Below are positions 35,947 to 47,711 of a stretch of DNA of 64,000 nt, in pieces. The position numbers were made by a program, and so were the translations under genes. The notes under the pieces are model-generated. The model saw only the letters and a program-made list of their open reading frames with translations. It had not been told where the DNA came from and searched no databases. This DNA comes from Setaria digitata (Eukaryota > Nematoda > Chromadorea > Rhabditida > Setariidae). The DNA is taken from the NCBI GenBank assembly GCA_003640385.1, contig RCAB01000004.1, positions 248,001 through 312,000 on the forward strand, written 5' to 3'. Numbering within the stretch: position 1 is the first letter of the stretch; the number at the start of each line of letters is the position of its first letter.

Positions 35947-38900
35947 ATGCCAGCGAATGAAACTGCCGTGATACCAACATCATTTATAGGGCGCATCAGT
36001 GCTCGTACAAGTCTTATCTCAACCCGTGACTATAAAACTACAGTGCAACTGCTGGATGACAATGAAACGATCTGTCAAGAATTTAAGGTTGGCCATCTTT
36101 TCTTTTCTCAAGTAACAGTTATTTCGGTAGTGATGTTATTCTTTAACTATGCTGAGTCAAACTTCAGAATAACTCCTTCTGCTTTGAACACTCACGAAAA
36201 TCATTTTCTGCAAAGCGACCGTAAACCTTGTTAATCATTCTAAGCGCTAGAATAAGCCTGCTGGCTTATTAGTGACATGAAAGCAGTGGTATACAGACAC
36301 TCAGTAGTCTTGGTACTTACTAGTTTGGTATGCCTGATGCATATCCAACTTTTAGACTTTAATTTTGTCCACTTCTTAAGCAACACACTGAAAACTTATT
36401 CTTGGTGAATGTATCGAAAGGAAATGGTTCTCCTTAAATCACACTATACCTTATAAAACAAACTGTTTTAGGAAATACAGACTGTCAGGGTCCATCATTG
36501 TCTTTTTATTCCTGATTTCCTTCTTGTTGAAGTATCTTACATTTATTTCTCTTAGTTGTTCAAATTAAGCCATAAATCGAAATAATGCTAAATTGCATGT
36601 TATATTTGTCAGTATTACAGTACTAGCACATTTTTAGAAGACATCAAACGCTCAGTTTATACTGGACTACGTGTGTGAATGTTTAAACATCATTGAAAAG
36701 GACTACTTTGGATTGCGTTATCAGGATATCAGTAGACACAGGGTATGTCAAACTAAAGTTGGACCAGATTCGTCTTTCATATTTACTTCAAATCGTATTT
36801 TAAAATATTTTTTGCGATTTTTTTTTGTGGAGGTTTAGTTTTCTGTTGAACTTTTAAACTTCTATTTTTCACAAATTTCCTAAGTTGTGATGATTTCATT
36901 ACCAGTTTTCCTCAGATTTTTGGATCCTTAGTTTACTTCCAATTTTCTTATATTATAGCAATTTATTTTAGTACTGGATGGATCTCAATAAACAAATACA
37001 CAAACAAGTGCGAGGTAATCGTTCTGTTCATTTTAAAGTATGACATGTCTGTGCTAATAATTCACAATATGAGGATCATAGTGAATGAGAGGTGAATATA
37101 TTTGAAATTTCTAAAAATTTTGTTTGAGAACTTTCAAGGTCCTAATGTGGCTTTGCGATTTCGAGTGAGGTTCTATCCGTCGGATGTGAGTGCCGTAAAA
37201 GAAGAGATAACTCGGTAAGTGCGCTAAAATGCTTTGCTAGTTAAAGTTATTTAGTTTAGTTCCAGTGTTAAGTTTTATATTTCTGCTCAGAGTTTTATGT
37301 GCCTTCATTTGGGTAGCTTTATTCGGTCCTAAACATAAACAACTTCCTTTTTTTGATTTTCTGATTTATAGCAGTTGGATTTGTCTAAACAACGAAATAA
37401 AACACCCTCAATTTTTTTTTTTATTTATGTTGAAATAATTAAGGATAAAGTTTTCTTCGTTTCGTGAATTTTAATTCAGCTGTTTTGATTACAGTCTTTC
37501 TCTATTTTGCTCATAACTGTAAGTGCTCCCGTTTTTGCACATTGCAGGAGGAATCTTTTCAAAATGAATTTAAATTGTTTTATGCATCTCGTAATGTAAT
37601 TGATGTTTTCTGTAAAGGTACATGTTGTTTGTGCAGTTGCAAAGAGACCTCTTGCATGGCCGTTTGTATTGCCCAAAGAATGAAGCAGCTGTATTGGGTG
37701 CGCTAGCTTTGCAGTGTTCGTTTATTCTTGTAATTAAACATCGGTTTACTTTTCTAATAACATGGTTTTAAATAGCAGTAATTTACCTTTTTTGATTAAT
37801 CTCCCTTTTTCTTTCTGTTTCAATTTTTGCAACCTTTTAGCCATAATTGGTGATTACGATGCAGAGGAGAGGCCAAGAAACTATGTTGCTGAGTACAGAT
37901 TACTTTTCAAACAGACTGAAAAACTTGAAGAAAAAATTGCCGAGTCTCATAGATTATTCAAGTTGGTGATTTATCGTTATGCTATATTCAGTTTTCTGAT
38001 TGGTTTCCTATGTTTTGTACTTTAATATTTTAAACTGAATCAGATTGGAGTTTCCAAACGAGTATCGAGTTCTAGTAGTTTTTTTTTCTTTTTTTATGGG
38101 TTTTTGATTTATTTTCCTATGCAGGGGGCTCACTCCGGCAGAAGCGGAAATGGAATTTTTGAAACGAGCATCTAAGCTGGACACTTACGGATTTGACCCT
38201 TACACCGTCACGGTAAATGTTTCAACGAAACTGATCATATTTTAATTGCTTGATCGATTTACTTTTTACAACTTTGATATGCGTTTCCTTACATGAGCCA
38301 TTGTTTTCTGCTGAAGCATGAGCTAATTTTAGAATAAGCAAAAACAAACGGTGTACATCGGAGTTACTTATCGTGGCATCTACATTTACCATGTCAGTCG
38401 ACTGATCCATCATATCACGTGGTTGGTTTTATCTTGATAGGGAAGTGAGGTTATTATAAAAAATCGGTATTGAACTGGCACTGATTTGCATTCATGTGTG
38501 ATTTAGATTTAATTTAAAAGTTAAAGCAACTTAGTGTCATGCTTTACTTCAGTTCTTTTCTCTTCTCTTATTTTCCACAAATATTTCATTAGAATTTCTG
38601 CTGAATGCCCACTGAATAAAAATTGAAAAGTGGGAATATATTAACAATTTTATCTTTCAATAAGATGGAGGTATTCATTATACATTATAATGACACTCTC
38701 AGCCACTGCTAGCTGCACTTATAGTGCATCTAATAGTAAGGAAGGTTGTGAGAATTCATTTCTAGGAATGAACTAGAGAAAGTAGATTATATTGGCAAAG
38801 AAATTCTGATAACACCAAGTTCATCTTACGTGTCACCTTACTTATCTGAGGATGCTGAGGTAAGTTTTATTTAAAATCATGCTAAGCGAGATAGGGAAAT

Positions 38901-41900
38901 ACATGTAGAGATATGGTAAGGAGTTGTGCAATTTTCACCAATATTTTTTGTGAATTTTGAATGAAAATTAAATTAAAATTCACAAAAAAAAATGGGAAAA
39001 ATTGGCTAGCAGACATATAATACTGTTAATTTTTACTGGAGCAAAAAAATTCAATTCAGTATTTTCAGTGTGCAACAGACACGTTGAAATCCACCTCCAG
39101 TATAAAAAATGTACGACGTTAGTTTGGAGTTTTTCTCACGTTTCTGTTCAAAAGCAATTATAGTTCTGTGAATTGTGAAGTCATTAATATTTTGATTTAG
39201 TATTTATTGTTCCATAGTAATATTACTTTGTATTTATAGCTCATCGCTTTTTAATTTTCAGGGATTTATCAAGCCTCATAAAACAAGAAGCGTGCTGAAA
39301 TTCCACTGTCCGTCAGCAATGTTTGCAAAACATCTTTGGCGTCATATTTTGTCACAGCAAGCTTTTTTCACTGAAACTGACGCCAGACATATTAAACCGA
39401 AATTTTCAAAGTCAGTTCTGAAATTTTCTTCAGTCTTCGGTATTGGTGTTCCAAGTACTAAAAGAGTGATAGATTAATAAAGTGAAGCTGCTTGTAGGCC
39501 GCGTATACCTCTGTTAACTCGCGGTTCAACTTTTCACTTTCCGACGTCAAGAGTCCTTCAAGAAATTGAGATAGAAGGGCCTGGCAAACGTGATGGACCT
39601 CCGCCAAGATTTACCAGATATCCGCTACTGCGCCAGTCACCACGTCAGGAGGTCAGCAGTATCGGTAATAAGTATAATTCGTTTCCAGTTGTCCGCAGTA
39701 CTGGAAGAGTTTCCGAAGGTAACATATATTATTTGAAATTTACAAAATATTTTGCACCAGCCACACCGTAGCCGGTAAATGAGATTTTTTGTTAATAAAG
39801 CATTATGATTTGTGGCTGTTTTTTCTTTTTTCTTTTGACTGCTGCTAGTACTTATAGTAAATTTTGAATTGATCGACTTGACTTTTTCAAACTTTTTTAT
39901 GGAACCATTAACATTATTAAACTAGGTTTGCAACTGATTAGGCATCCAGTGCTACTTTATTGAGTCAATTAGTTGTCCACAATTTTGCACAGAAAATTGG
40001 TTTTTTAGAAATGACTTTATATTTGAAGTTTTCAGTGATACCAGAAAATATGGAGGAAGAAAAGGCAATAAAAATTGACTCAAGCGATACTGCGATGTAT
40101 AAAGTGGACGTTTTGCCACAAGCCGAAACTTCGGTTACTGTAACTTCTGGTTCCGAGAATACGGTAGGTTAAGTTCCGATTGTTAAAGCTTGTATGGCGG
40201 TAGGTTTCTGCACTTACATTCCTACCAATTATTTTCATAACTGCGTGCTTCACTGTCTTCTCTATGATTGTCTTTAAAATTTTCTGTTTCATACTTTCTA
40301 GAATTTCTTGCCTTTTTTTTAGAACTAACAGTTTTTGTTCCTCTGTTCTTTAAAAGCTTCAGAAAACAGCTGCCTGTGTTTTTTTTTTCTTTTTTTTCAG
40401 TTTAGTTCTTTTTACATTCTTTTTTACCCATCTTTCTCGATGTTTGAAACTTTGCGTGGAAATTAAAAAAGGAAAGTTTATTGATGGGGCAGGAACTTCT
40501 ATCCCATCAATAAACATTCCTTAGGAATTTTTACAACTGATTAAAGGGGACTCATCAATCTCATAAGTTTTCTCTGAAAAAATCTGGTATAAAAGATAGC
40601 TTTTGGATGGATTAATAGTATTAATTAAATTAAGGACTAGAAGAAAGCCGCAAATTCTTAGTAGGAATTAGGAGAAAACCACAAGCTCTTAATTTAGGCA
40701 TAAAATTTCATTTGAAAGTTTTTCATAATAAACTTTGAATGTTGGTTGCTCCATTTCAGACAACATTTACTATACATCTTGTGCGGAAAGAACCATTATC
40801 TTCACAGACGGTATGATAAAGTCACTGCTCGCATGATATTCATTTATATACAGCTTAATAATACTGCTTTTGCTAATCTGGTTTTTTTCATAATTATCGT
40901 TTCGTGCTTTCGTAACCTAACGTGTGTCTGTGAAAGTTGGATTTCATGCAGACACGATTATTAGAATTATGTTGAATGTGAGACTTTTCATCGATCCCTC
41001 TTTAAATGGAACGAAGGGGCTTGTGGAACTTAAAATTCTAGAGGAGGTATGGTGACATGGTATAACCGCTTCTGTTTTTGCTAATGAAGTTTTTTCTTTA
41101 CTTTCACTATAAATCTGGCTTAATCTTTGATTTAAACTTAAAATCTATCCATCTTTTTTAGTGCAATCTGCTTATGCTAACTACCTTGAAAAAAAACGAG
41201 ACATGAAATATTAAAATTTTCGGGACTGACGGTTAAATTTTACGCGTAATAGTGCATAGTTTATCGTTGTTTTAAGTTTATTTTTCTTAATTCTACACTA
41301 GTTTAGTGATGTTTTTTGCTCATTTCTTTAATATTAAACATTTTATAACAGGAAAATGAGACATTAAGAGTAGGAATGAAGTAATTATTTGGCTTCGATG
41401 AGGTGGTTCTAACGAGTAAATGATATTGCAGATCTGTGGATAGTGAAAATATGAAATTGATTTTTTGTTAAAAGATTGTGGAAGCCTTTTGTAGTAGCTT
41501 ATTTATAATTCAATTTTTGTTTGATACATATTTGCAGGAAAAACATTTTAGAATAACTAGCATATTTTTTGTTAAGCTGCACAGGCAGTATCTAAATATG
41601 AAAATTTTGAACAGCTTTCCATGATTTTTTTAAAAAAGTAGTGTATGGTAATTTTGCAGTTTGGAACCTCTGACTCTGGAATGCACGTGCCAGATAAAGA
41701 CTCCTTTGAACAAATGCTGGATGCAGTGAAACCACTGCATGCTAGCACTGCTACTGGAAATCTTGGTCCGTATTCTCATACGATTTTTGCAACGACAGCG
41801 ACGACGAAAATAGATGCTGTTGAATGGAGCAATAGTAACGATAAAAATCTCGAAAAGCTAGAACCTGCCCATAGTATCCCCAGTACTAGCTCTTTAATTA

Positions 41901-42360
41901 TGACCAATGAGAAGGAACTGGAAACTGATGCAAGGTGTACTACTACTGCAATTGCTTCATCTACTGCCAAAATATTCTTCTCTTTATTGTTATTCTGGCT
42001 TCTATTAACTGCCGTCGCTATTGCTCTATTTGAGGTATGTTATAATTTAATTGTATAATGAACGTTGAACTGCCAATACATTCAACTGCTGTTGAGCCTT
42101 AATTATATAGGAATATGAATAAGATCAGTATCGCAAAGAATTTTCGATATCCATGGATTTATTTAATCCAGTTGTTAAACTTGTGTTTTTTCTCGAGCTT
42201 TTGAAAATTTCAAAATTTGCTTTATCCCTAGCGGATTGTTTTTCAGCACGATTCACCATGGTTAGACTTTATACCAGCCGTGGATTCAATAAGACATATG
42301 TTATATGAGCCACTGCGGCACCATATTTTGGCTTTGTATGTTCGTCTAGGACGCCATTAA
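35947..42360 (+). CDS. FRMD3/FRMD5-type FERM-domain protein with C-terminal transmembrane anchor
   Basis: FERM exons keep phase: 35947-36087, 36638-36742, 36972-37014, 37139-37214, 37618-37715, 37841-37961, 38125-38212, 38333-38421, 38766-38859 and 39262 onward. F1 has NIIEKDYFGLRYQD and FRVRFYPSDVSAVKEEITR; F2 has LQRDLLHGRLYCPKNEA, IGDYDAEERPRNY and LTPAEAEMEFLKRA; F3 has VYIGVTYRGIYIYHVSRLIH and CPSAMFAKHLWRHILSQQAF. A linker follows (about 39498-39718, 40036-40163, 40760-40810, 40952-41046), then 41660-42034 with the membrane segment FFSLLLFWLLLTAVAIALF and 42247-42360 (HDSPWLDFIPAVDSIRHMLY to TAA). The layout FERM, linker, single C-terminal membrane span and short tail is that of FRMD3/FRMD5, cortical adaptors linking membrane proteins to cytoskeleton. 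Start chosen at the first ATG in the exon carrying VQLLDDNETICQEF. Two joins are unresolved: the in-frame TAATAA at 39475-39480 must be spliced out or ends an isoform, and phases of 40036-40163 and 40952-41046 do not match through 40760-40810. Confidence 0.9.
38944..38989. repeat. Perfect 15-bp inverted repeat, 16-nt loop
   Basis: TTTTTTGTGAATTTT (38944-38958) is the exact reverse complement of 38975-38989. It lies in the intron between the last two F3 exons of the FRMD-like gene. Confidence 0.8.
40469..40522. repeat. 20-bp inverted repeat with one mismatch, 14-nt loop
   Basis: AAGGAAAGTTTATTGATGGG (40469-40488) pairs with 40503-40522 except for one base. The loop is 40489-40502. It lies in a linker intron of the FRMD-like gene. 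The stem is too short for a typical miRNA precursor. Confidence 0.85.
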
Positions 42361-42581
42361 ATATCTGGGAAACTTTGTTTTCCATATTAATTATAATTTT
42401 TTTTTTTTCTTAAGGTGTTAAAAGAGAATTCGTATTTTTGTAGTGATCCTCTGCAACTCAATTGAAGTTTCTTTTAAGGTGGTAAAAATGTATAGGGAGC
42501 AAGCTAAATCACTTTTTATATTACGAACAATTTTACTGATTATTTCTTTCTTTTTTTTTTTTTTTTGTTTTTTTCCTTTAA

Positions 42582-42587
42582 ATTAAA
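42582..42587 (+). terminator. Candidate poly(A) signal of the FRMD-like gene
   Basis: ATTAAA lies 222 nt after the stop, in AT-rich sequence where such motifs are frequent by chance. The stretch from here to 44727 has no other visible feature; it includes the upstream region of the palmitoyltransferase gene. Confidence 0.25.
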
Positions 42588-44727
42588 CTTTATTTTGTAT
42601 TTCTGTTGTAAGTAACGAGGGGCTTTCTGGTTTGAGAAATTTCCGAGCTTTTTTCATATTTTCCCTGGAAATTTCTGAAATGAAAATATTTCATCATATT
42701 TTCTCTCTCAAGTTTCCATTCTTAGTCCGACCAATTTTTCCTTCTTTTCAGATTTGTGGATAAAGTTTTTGATTTTTTTTAGGCTTTCTCGTAGTAAAAT
42801 TTTTATTCCGGTAGACTCTATATACAGAAGTTCTTTCCACTGGTGCATTTAAATAAGTAGCCAGACATCGTTAGATACGGAAAACTCAGTGCCATATTCT
42901 GTTTTTCACTGCAATAAAATGAAGTTTCATGTTTTAACACCCCTTTTTCTGTTAACAGTAATGGGTAATTGTAAGAATTCATCAGATTTGAAATTTTTGT
43001 CACAGGGATTTTTTCTTTTCACAAAGATAAGCCGTATATATGTGAGTGCGCGTGTCACATTACTACAACTTTCATATATAAATTATAAATAAATTATTTT
43101 ATCGTGCTTATGAATACTGGAAAATTTTTGAGAATACGAAGTTTCCTCTTGTTTCGTTTTTCATTTCGATGAAAGCTTATTTTACCAGTGGTAGGGGTCC
43201 TACCACAAGGTTATTGCTTTCAGTTAATGCTAGTTTAGTTAGACGTTAGGAATTTTGGATAAAGTGGCTCAGTGAATTTCACTTGAATTTCCGTATTAGT
43301 AATAGAGGATGAAAGGAGTAGGACATCTGTTTCTTTGAAAACTTTCACTTGTTTAGAAACATCTCGCAGGGGTTTAAAGCTTTGACATTGAAGTTTAGAG
43401 TGTTAATTTGTCGCAAAAGGAGTAAAGGACCCATAAAGTATGAAAAGAGTTGCTGAACTTTATGCAGAGAAAAAAAGCAGTAGATTGGATTGGTAATCTT
43501 TTAGTAGTGAGATGAATTGTTGGGTGAGTTAAGGGTCTGTGTCAATCTTGTTCTTTTTAAGAAGAAAAAAAGACATTAATAAGATATTCGAGAAAAGAAT
43601 AATCAAGGTGAAAGAAACAAGTGAATAATATCCAAACGTCGAACCTTGAAGATGAAACATTCTGGTAAACATATTTCGATGGCTTATGGACGAGACACAA
43701 GATTGACGCAAAGGAGTGATGTGGACGTCAGATCCTGTAGACTCAGACTGCTTTAAATATTTGAGGTAGTTTCCGGCTATTCGGTATTAATTAGTTTTCT
43801 TTTTCCTTCTTGTTGTAGGTGCCACTAGTATAAAGGTGCACATTCCCCATCAGTTATCATTCTCATGTGTGGCTATGTTCACATTCGATCGGTTAGGACC
43901 TTCGGATATAATTTCCCTTAAAAAAAAACTCCACTTTTGCTGTCCTGCATTGATTGTTTGTTTTTCTATCACTTTAAATGACAAATCTGTCATTTTGACA
44001 TAAATTTTGTCATTTTCTTGGAATCAACGGAGCGAAAAGAGTTAAATTTCGTGGATTGCCAATTTGTGCTGTCACAGAGCGTTCGCAGTGTTTTAGTTTA
44101 CTATCATGTGAAGTGCGACTGAAGTTATTCAATTAAGTCGTAGTTTAATGGCAAAAGAACTTTTCTGATCACCATGGCAACACACAGCACACACTGTTTT
44201 CAGGAAACTAATAAAGAAGCATTATTACTACCCGAGGTGGACATCAGCTACTGATATGTTTGCTAAAATTCATCAGCTCCAAGTCCGTCATGTTTGATTT
44301 CCTTTGTCGACATCTTCCCCGGATGCGATTCTTAATACCTGACCACACGGGTATTCTTATTTTGCTTAAGATCTCACAATAATTCCATCCGTATTCTACT
44401 TCCTCTAATTTATAGGTTTAACACTTCCATTCGTCCTCATTACCAGGGCATTTGCTTGGTGAAGTGGAGTGGAGGGAAGCTTCAAATTTGATATTGAGAG
44501 TTGCTTAAGAAACACCTGGTTCTACAAGAAAAGCTCATTCATCTGATGTTTTCTTTCCTGTGATCAAACTGCATGTAAAAAGAAGTCTAGTGAAGTTTTA
44601 ACATCGGTCTTTTCCTGGAACAAAGACTGGCTCACATTTTTCTAGTTCTGACTGTAGAAGTCGGAGGCTACAGTAATTTCGAGTTGGATTGAGTAACTGT
44701 GAATCTAACTGGAGTAATCTGAACACT

Positions 44728-46883
44728 ATGAAGACTCTTTTTGATATCAGTTTTGGGTTGATTTGGAGATGGTACCGTGACAATGATATGAAATCGCAAC
44801 GACGACGTCGCAACGGTTGGAGTTGGCCTCCGTCATTTCTCCAAATGGTTTGTTGGGTAGCAATACCAGTGGCAGCTTCAAGTACCGCATTTCTGCTCAT
44901 GCCACTGCATGTACTATACGCCCCTCTTGTCGTGTTTATTGGGACAATATGGCTTGTATTGCAAATCATCACTTTGACGTGCATCGATCCGGCAGTAACC
45001 AATATACAAAGAAGCCAGGCTCCAGCATATTTCGATCCCAGCAAGCATGAGCATGTTATTGAGAATCTGTTCTGCAACATTTGCCTGGTTAATGTGTTAG
45101 TAATTTCTCATTATCATGAAATATAATTATGGAACCTGGCCAAAAAATTGAAACATATTTTTTTTTCCCATTGTTACAATAAGCTGCAGGTAGTACCTTG
45201 GTTTCTGATGCTAACAACTCAGTACAATAGCTTTGTGTTTGAATCATAACTATATGCAGCTTATTGCATCACGAATAGATCCACAATCAAATCATAATAC
45301 TCATGAGCTGCAGACTTCAAATCTGAGGTCTCCAAGATTGATTTTATTCACTTAACTTTGTAGTACGACTCTACAGTTTAATTCTGTGCATTTGCAGAGA
45401 TCCCACTTGTAAACATTGTCGCCAGTGCAACAAATGTATATCTGGCTTCGATCATCACTGTAAATGGCTCAATAACTGTGTCGGGGAAGTAAATTACAGG
45501 TAGTTCGCAAATTCTTAGTGAAATTTTGTGATTAATGCGTTTTAAAAAAAGAAAGGGAGTAGTAATAGTAATATGTATTGTCAGTTCATTCTGCAAATTA
45601 GTATCTGTTTCTATTTATTCCTTACAGAAACTTTCCTTACTCAGCAAAAAAAATACTGAAGTTATTATTGCGGTTGTCTGCTGCAGCTTTTCAAAATTCA
45701 CTGAACAACTGAAGTAATTTTACAAGTTTTACTACTATTTTTAGATTATTTTTATTATTAGTACTATCGGTATGTTTGATATCAGCTCTCGTATCAATTT
45801 GCTTGGTTTCGCTTACGGTGATGTCATTTATCAACATCGAATTACTTCCAGATGCAAGTAAAGTAGTTCGGTTTTTTTCATAATTTTACATTTCTAAAAT
45901 GCATAAGTGTCTTCACTAAATATCTGACAGATGGCAAGTATGATAAGTGAAAAAAGATTTAAAAATTTGTTGCAGAGAAGTTACCAATGGAATTGACGTT
46001 ATGGCGAGGCTTATGCTTTGCACTTGGTATTCTATACTCTACTTTGGCAGTTCTTTGCGCACATCTGTTGTATTTCCACTACAAATTATGTTAGTCACAA
46101 TGTTATTTTTGCAGTATGATCAATGATTGCACTTGTTTTGTTGCAGAGAAGCTCCTAGCAATTCTTAAATATATTTCCTGAAAATGTCCCATCGAAACAA
46201 TCCATGCATTTCAACGTATGGATTAGTTCATGTGCCTTTTGTACTGGCTAAGTAAGCATATTTTTGCAGGGCAGCGTGGCATGACAACATATAATTTCAT
46301 ACGAGTCAATAGGAAATGCACAGTATGTTTAATCTTAAAAGAAATAAGGAGTATATTGTGAAATTTGTGTGCGAGAAAATGCTCTTGTGTTTACGGAATC
46401 TGATATAGTACAGAAGGAGAGTTTCGCAAGAGTAGTTGTTTGGATCATTTATACATGTGATGATGCTTAGTTGTTTTCACTTTTACCTTTATATTTGGTA
46501 TGAGTTTACAACTTAGCATCTATCCAAATCTGATATTTGTTCTTTTAAATGCTTAAATGGAAATTACGGCAAGGTAAACATGGCAGCCTTACATTTGTTA
46601 AAGAATTGGTTCCATTGTCCTTGTGCAAACAGATGAATTTAAACTATAGGATGTTTTTCTTTTAAGGCTGGAAATTCTTATAATGTCGTTCAGATCAAGT
46701 TTTTTTGTAATGAACTTACATATATTTCAGAATAATCAGCAGAAGAAGAACTTATCAGTGGATATTAACACAATATCTGGCATTGTTCCTGTAGAAAAAA
46801 GCTCTTCTAAATTGAGCATCATTAAATCAAGAACTGTTCGTGACTCCACCACTGACAGTCCATATGTTTCCTTCACATCTTAA
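44728..46883 (+). CDS. DHHC palmitoyltransferase, ZDHHC1/ZDHHC11 type
   Basis: Six exons keep phase: 44728-45095, 45398-45499, 45745-45857, 45976-46089, 46270-46322 and 46731-46883 (TAA), giving 300 residues. Two membrane segments come first ([18 protein letters not shown] and [19 protein letters not shown]), then DPA, which matches the DPA-type motif, and [12 protein letters not shown], diagnostic of the ZDHHC1/11 branch. The Cys-rich domain runs [20 protein letters not shown] to [18 protein letters not shown], with the catalytic DHHC Cys and the zinc-binding Cys and His present. TM3 ([20 protein letters not shown]) and TM4 ([17 protein letters not shown]) follow. The downstream motif is TTYN instead of the usual TTxE. 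The enzyme transfers palmitate from acyl-CoA to cysteines of membrane proteins, usually at Golgi or ER. The C-terminal tail is hydrophilic and Ser-rich. The start is the first ATG of the open frame; a second ATG at 44788 is possible. A phase-2 exon-like segment at about 45628-45717 was skipped because it ends in a stop. Confidence 0.93.
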
Positions 46884-47269
46884 ACCAATCTTGCGAATAA
46901 TGGTCGAAGAGATCTGTTGATATTCATTTTTCATTTCATTTCCTACATCTACTGCGACGACAGTGATGTAGAATTTTGATTTTACGCTTTCAAAGACGAT
47001 CTGGGTGAAATTTACACATGTTTCAGGCTAGGCTTATCACTTAAAACTCCGTTTTGTGATCTCAATATGACTTTTACTGCAGGCTAGTTGAGCTTGACAT
47101 CTATTTACTTTTTCATTATTTATGTCTGTGAAATGCTCTTTCGGTCTTCAGTGTATTTGAATGTATCAGTTGATTTTATAAAAGCATTTTTTGTTCTGTT
47201 CCATCCAGTCAGACACAATTCTTCAGAGTGTGCCAGTGTTGACAGAAAATGCTAAACGAAGTTCCTTCA

Positions 47270-47711
47270 AGCTATCTCACGGTTAAATTAATTTTCCGTG
47301 TATGAAACGCCCTGAAAAGTAAGCCCAGAGACAATTTCATTTCTGGGTTAAGGTCGAAATGCGCTTGAGTCCGCAGACATTCCACAGCAGATGGGTAATT
47401 TTCAGCACTTTTGTTAATTAATACAAGAAAGGAAAAACGAAGGGGATCTGTATTTTGCGTGTCACCATGTCGCCCCCCGAGGATGCCAGTGCTGATGCCT
47501 TCTCCTCTCTCAAGAAGAAGGAGCTGCAGCTTCGAAGGAGTGTGAGCAAGAGGTGCAGCTGGAGATGCAGCAGCTGCTGTCGAGAGTGCACGCTCTGCTC
47601 TGAATCTGACCGATGCGCTTGCAGCAGCAGCAGCTGCACTTCTCGCCCTGCTCATCTTCCAAAGTCTTCCATTCTAGGCTCCTCTCCTTCCTTCACTTCG
47701 AATCGCTTAGA
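47270..47711. promoter_or_regulatory. GC-richer promoter/5' noncoding region of the LRR gene
   Basis: GC-richer sequence with many CAG/CTG triplets (GCAGCAGCAGCAGCTGC) lies directly before the LRR gene. Open frames run on both strands here because of composition. An in-frame ATG at 47613 would add 33 residues before the signal peptide. I prefer the ATG at 47712 because it gives a normal signal sequence. Confidence 0.5.

Noticed and set aside
44598..45080. 160-residue open frame on the minus strand
   Set aside because: It lies antisense to the first exon of the DHHC gene, whose sense frame has clear family motifs. The minus frame has no recognisable content and is a composition shadow.
45628..45717. 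Exon-like segment after TTCCTTACAG in the DHHC gene
   Set aside because: In the required phase it runs into a stop without a usable donor, while the next segment (45745-45857) supplies the expected third membrane span in phase.
47272..47655. 127-residue Ala/Ser-rich minus-strand frame
   Set aside because: It is produced by CTG/CAG-rich sequence just upstream of the LRR gene. The peptide is low complexity and has no splice context.
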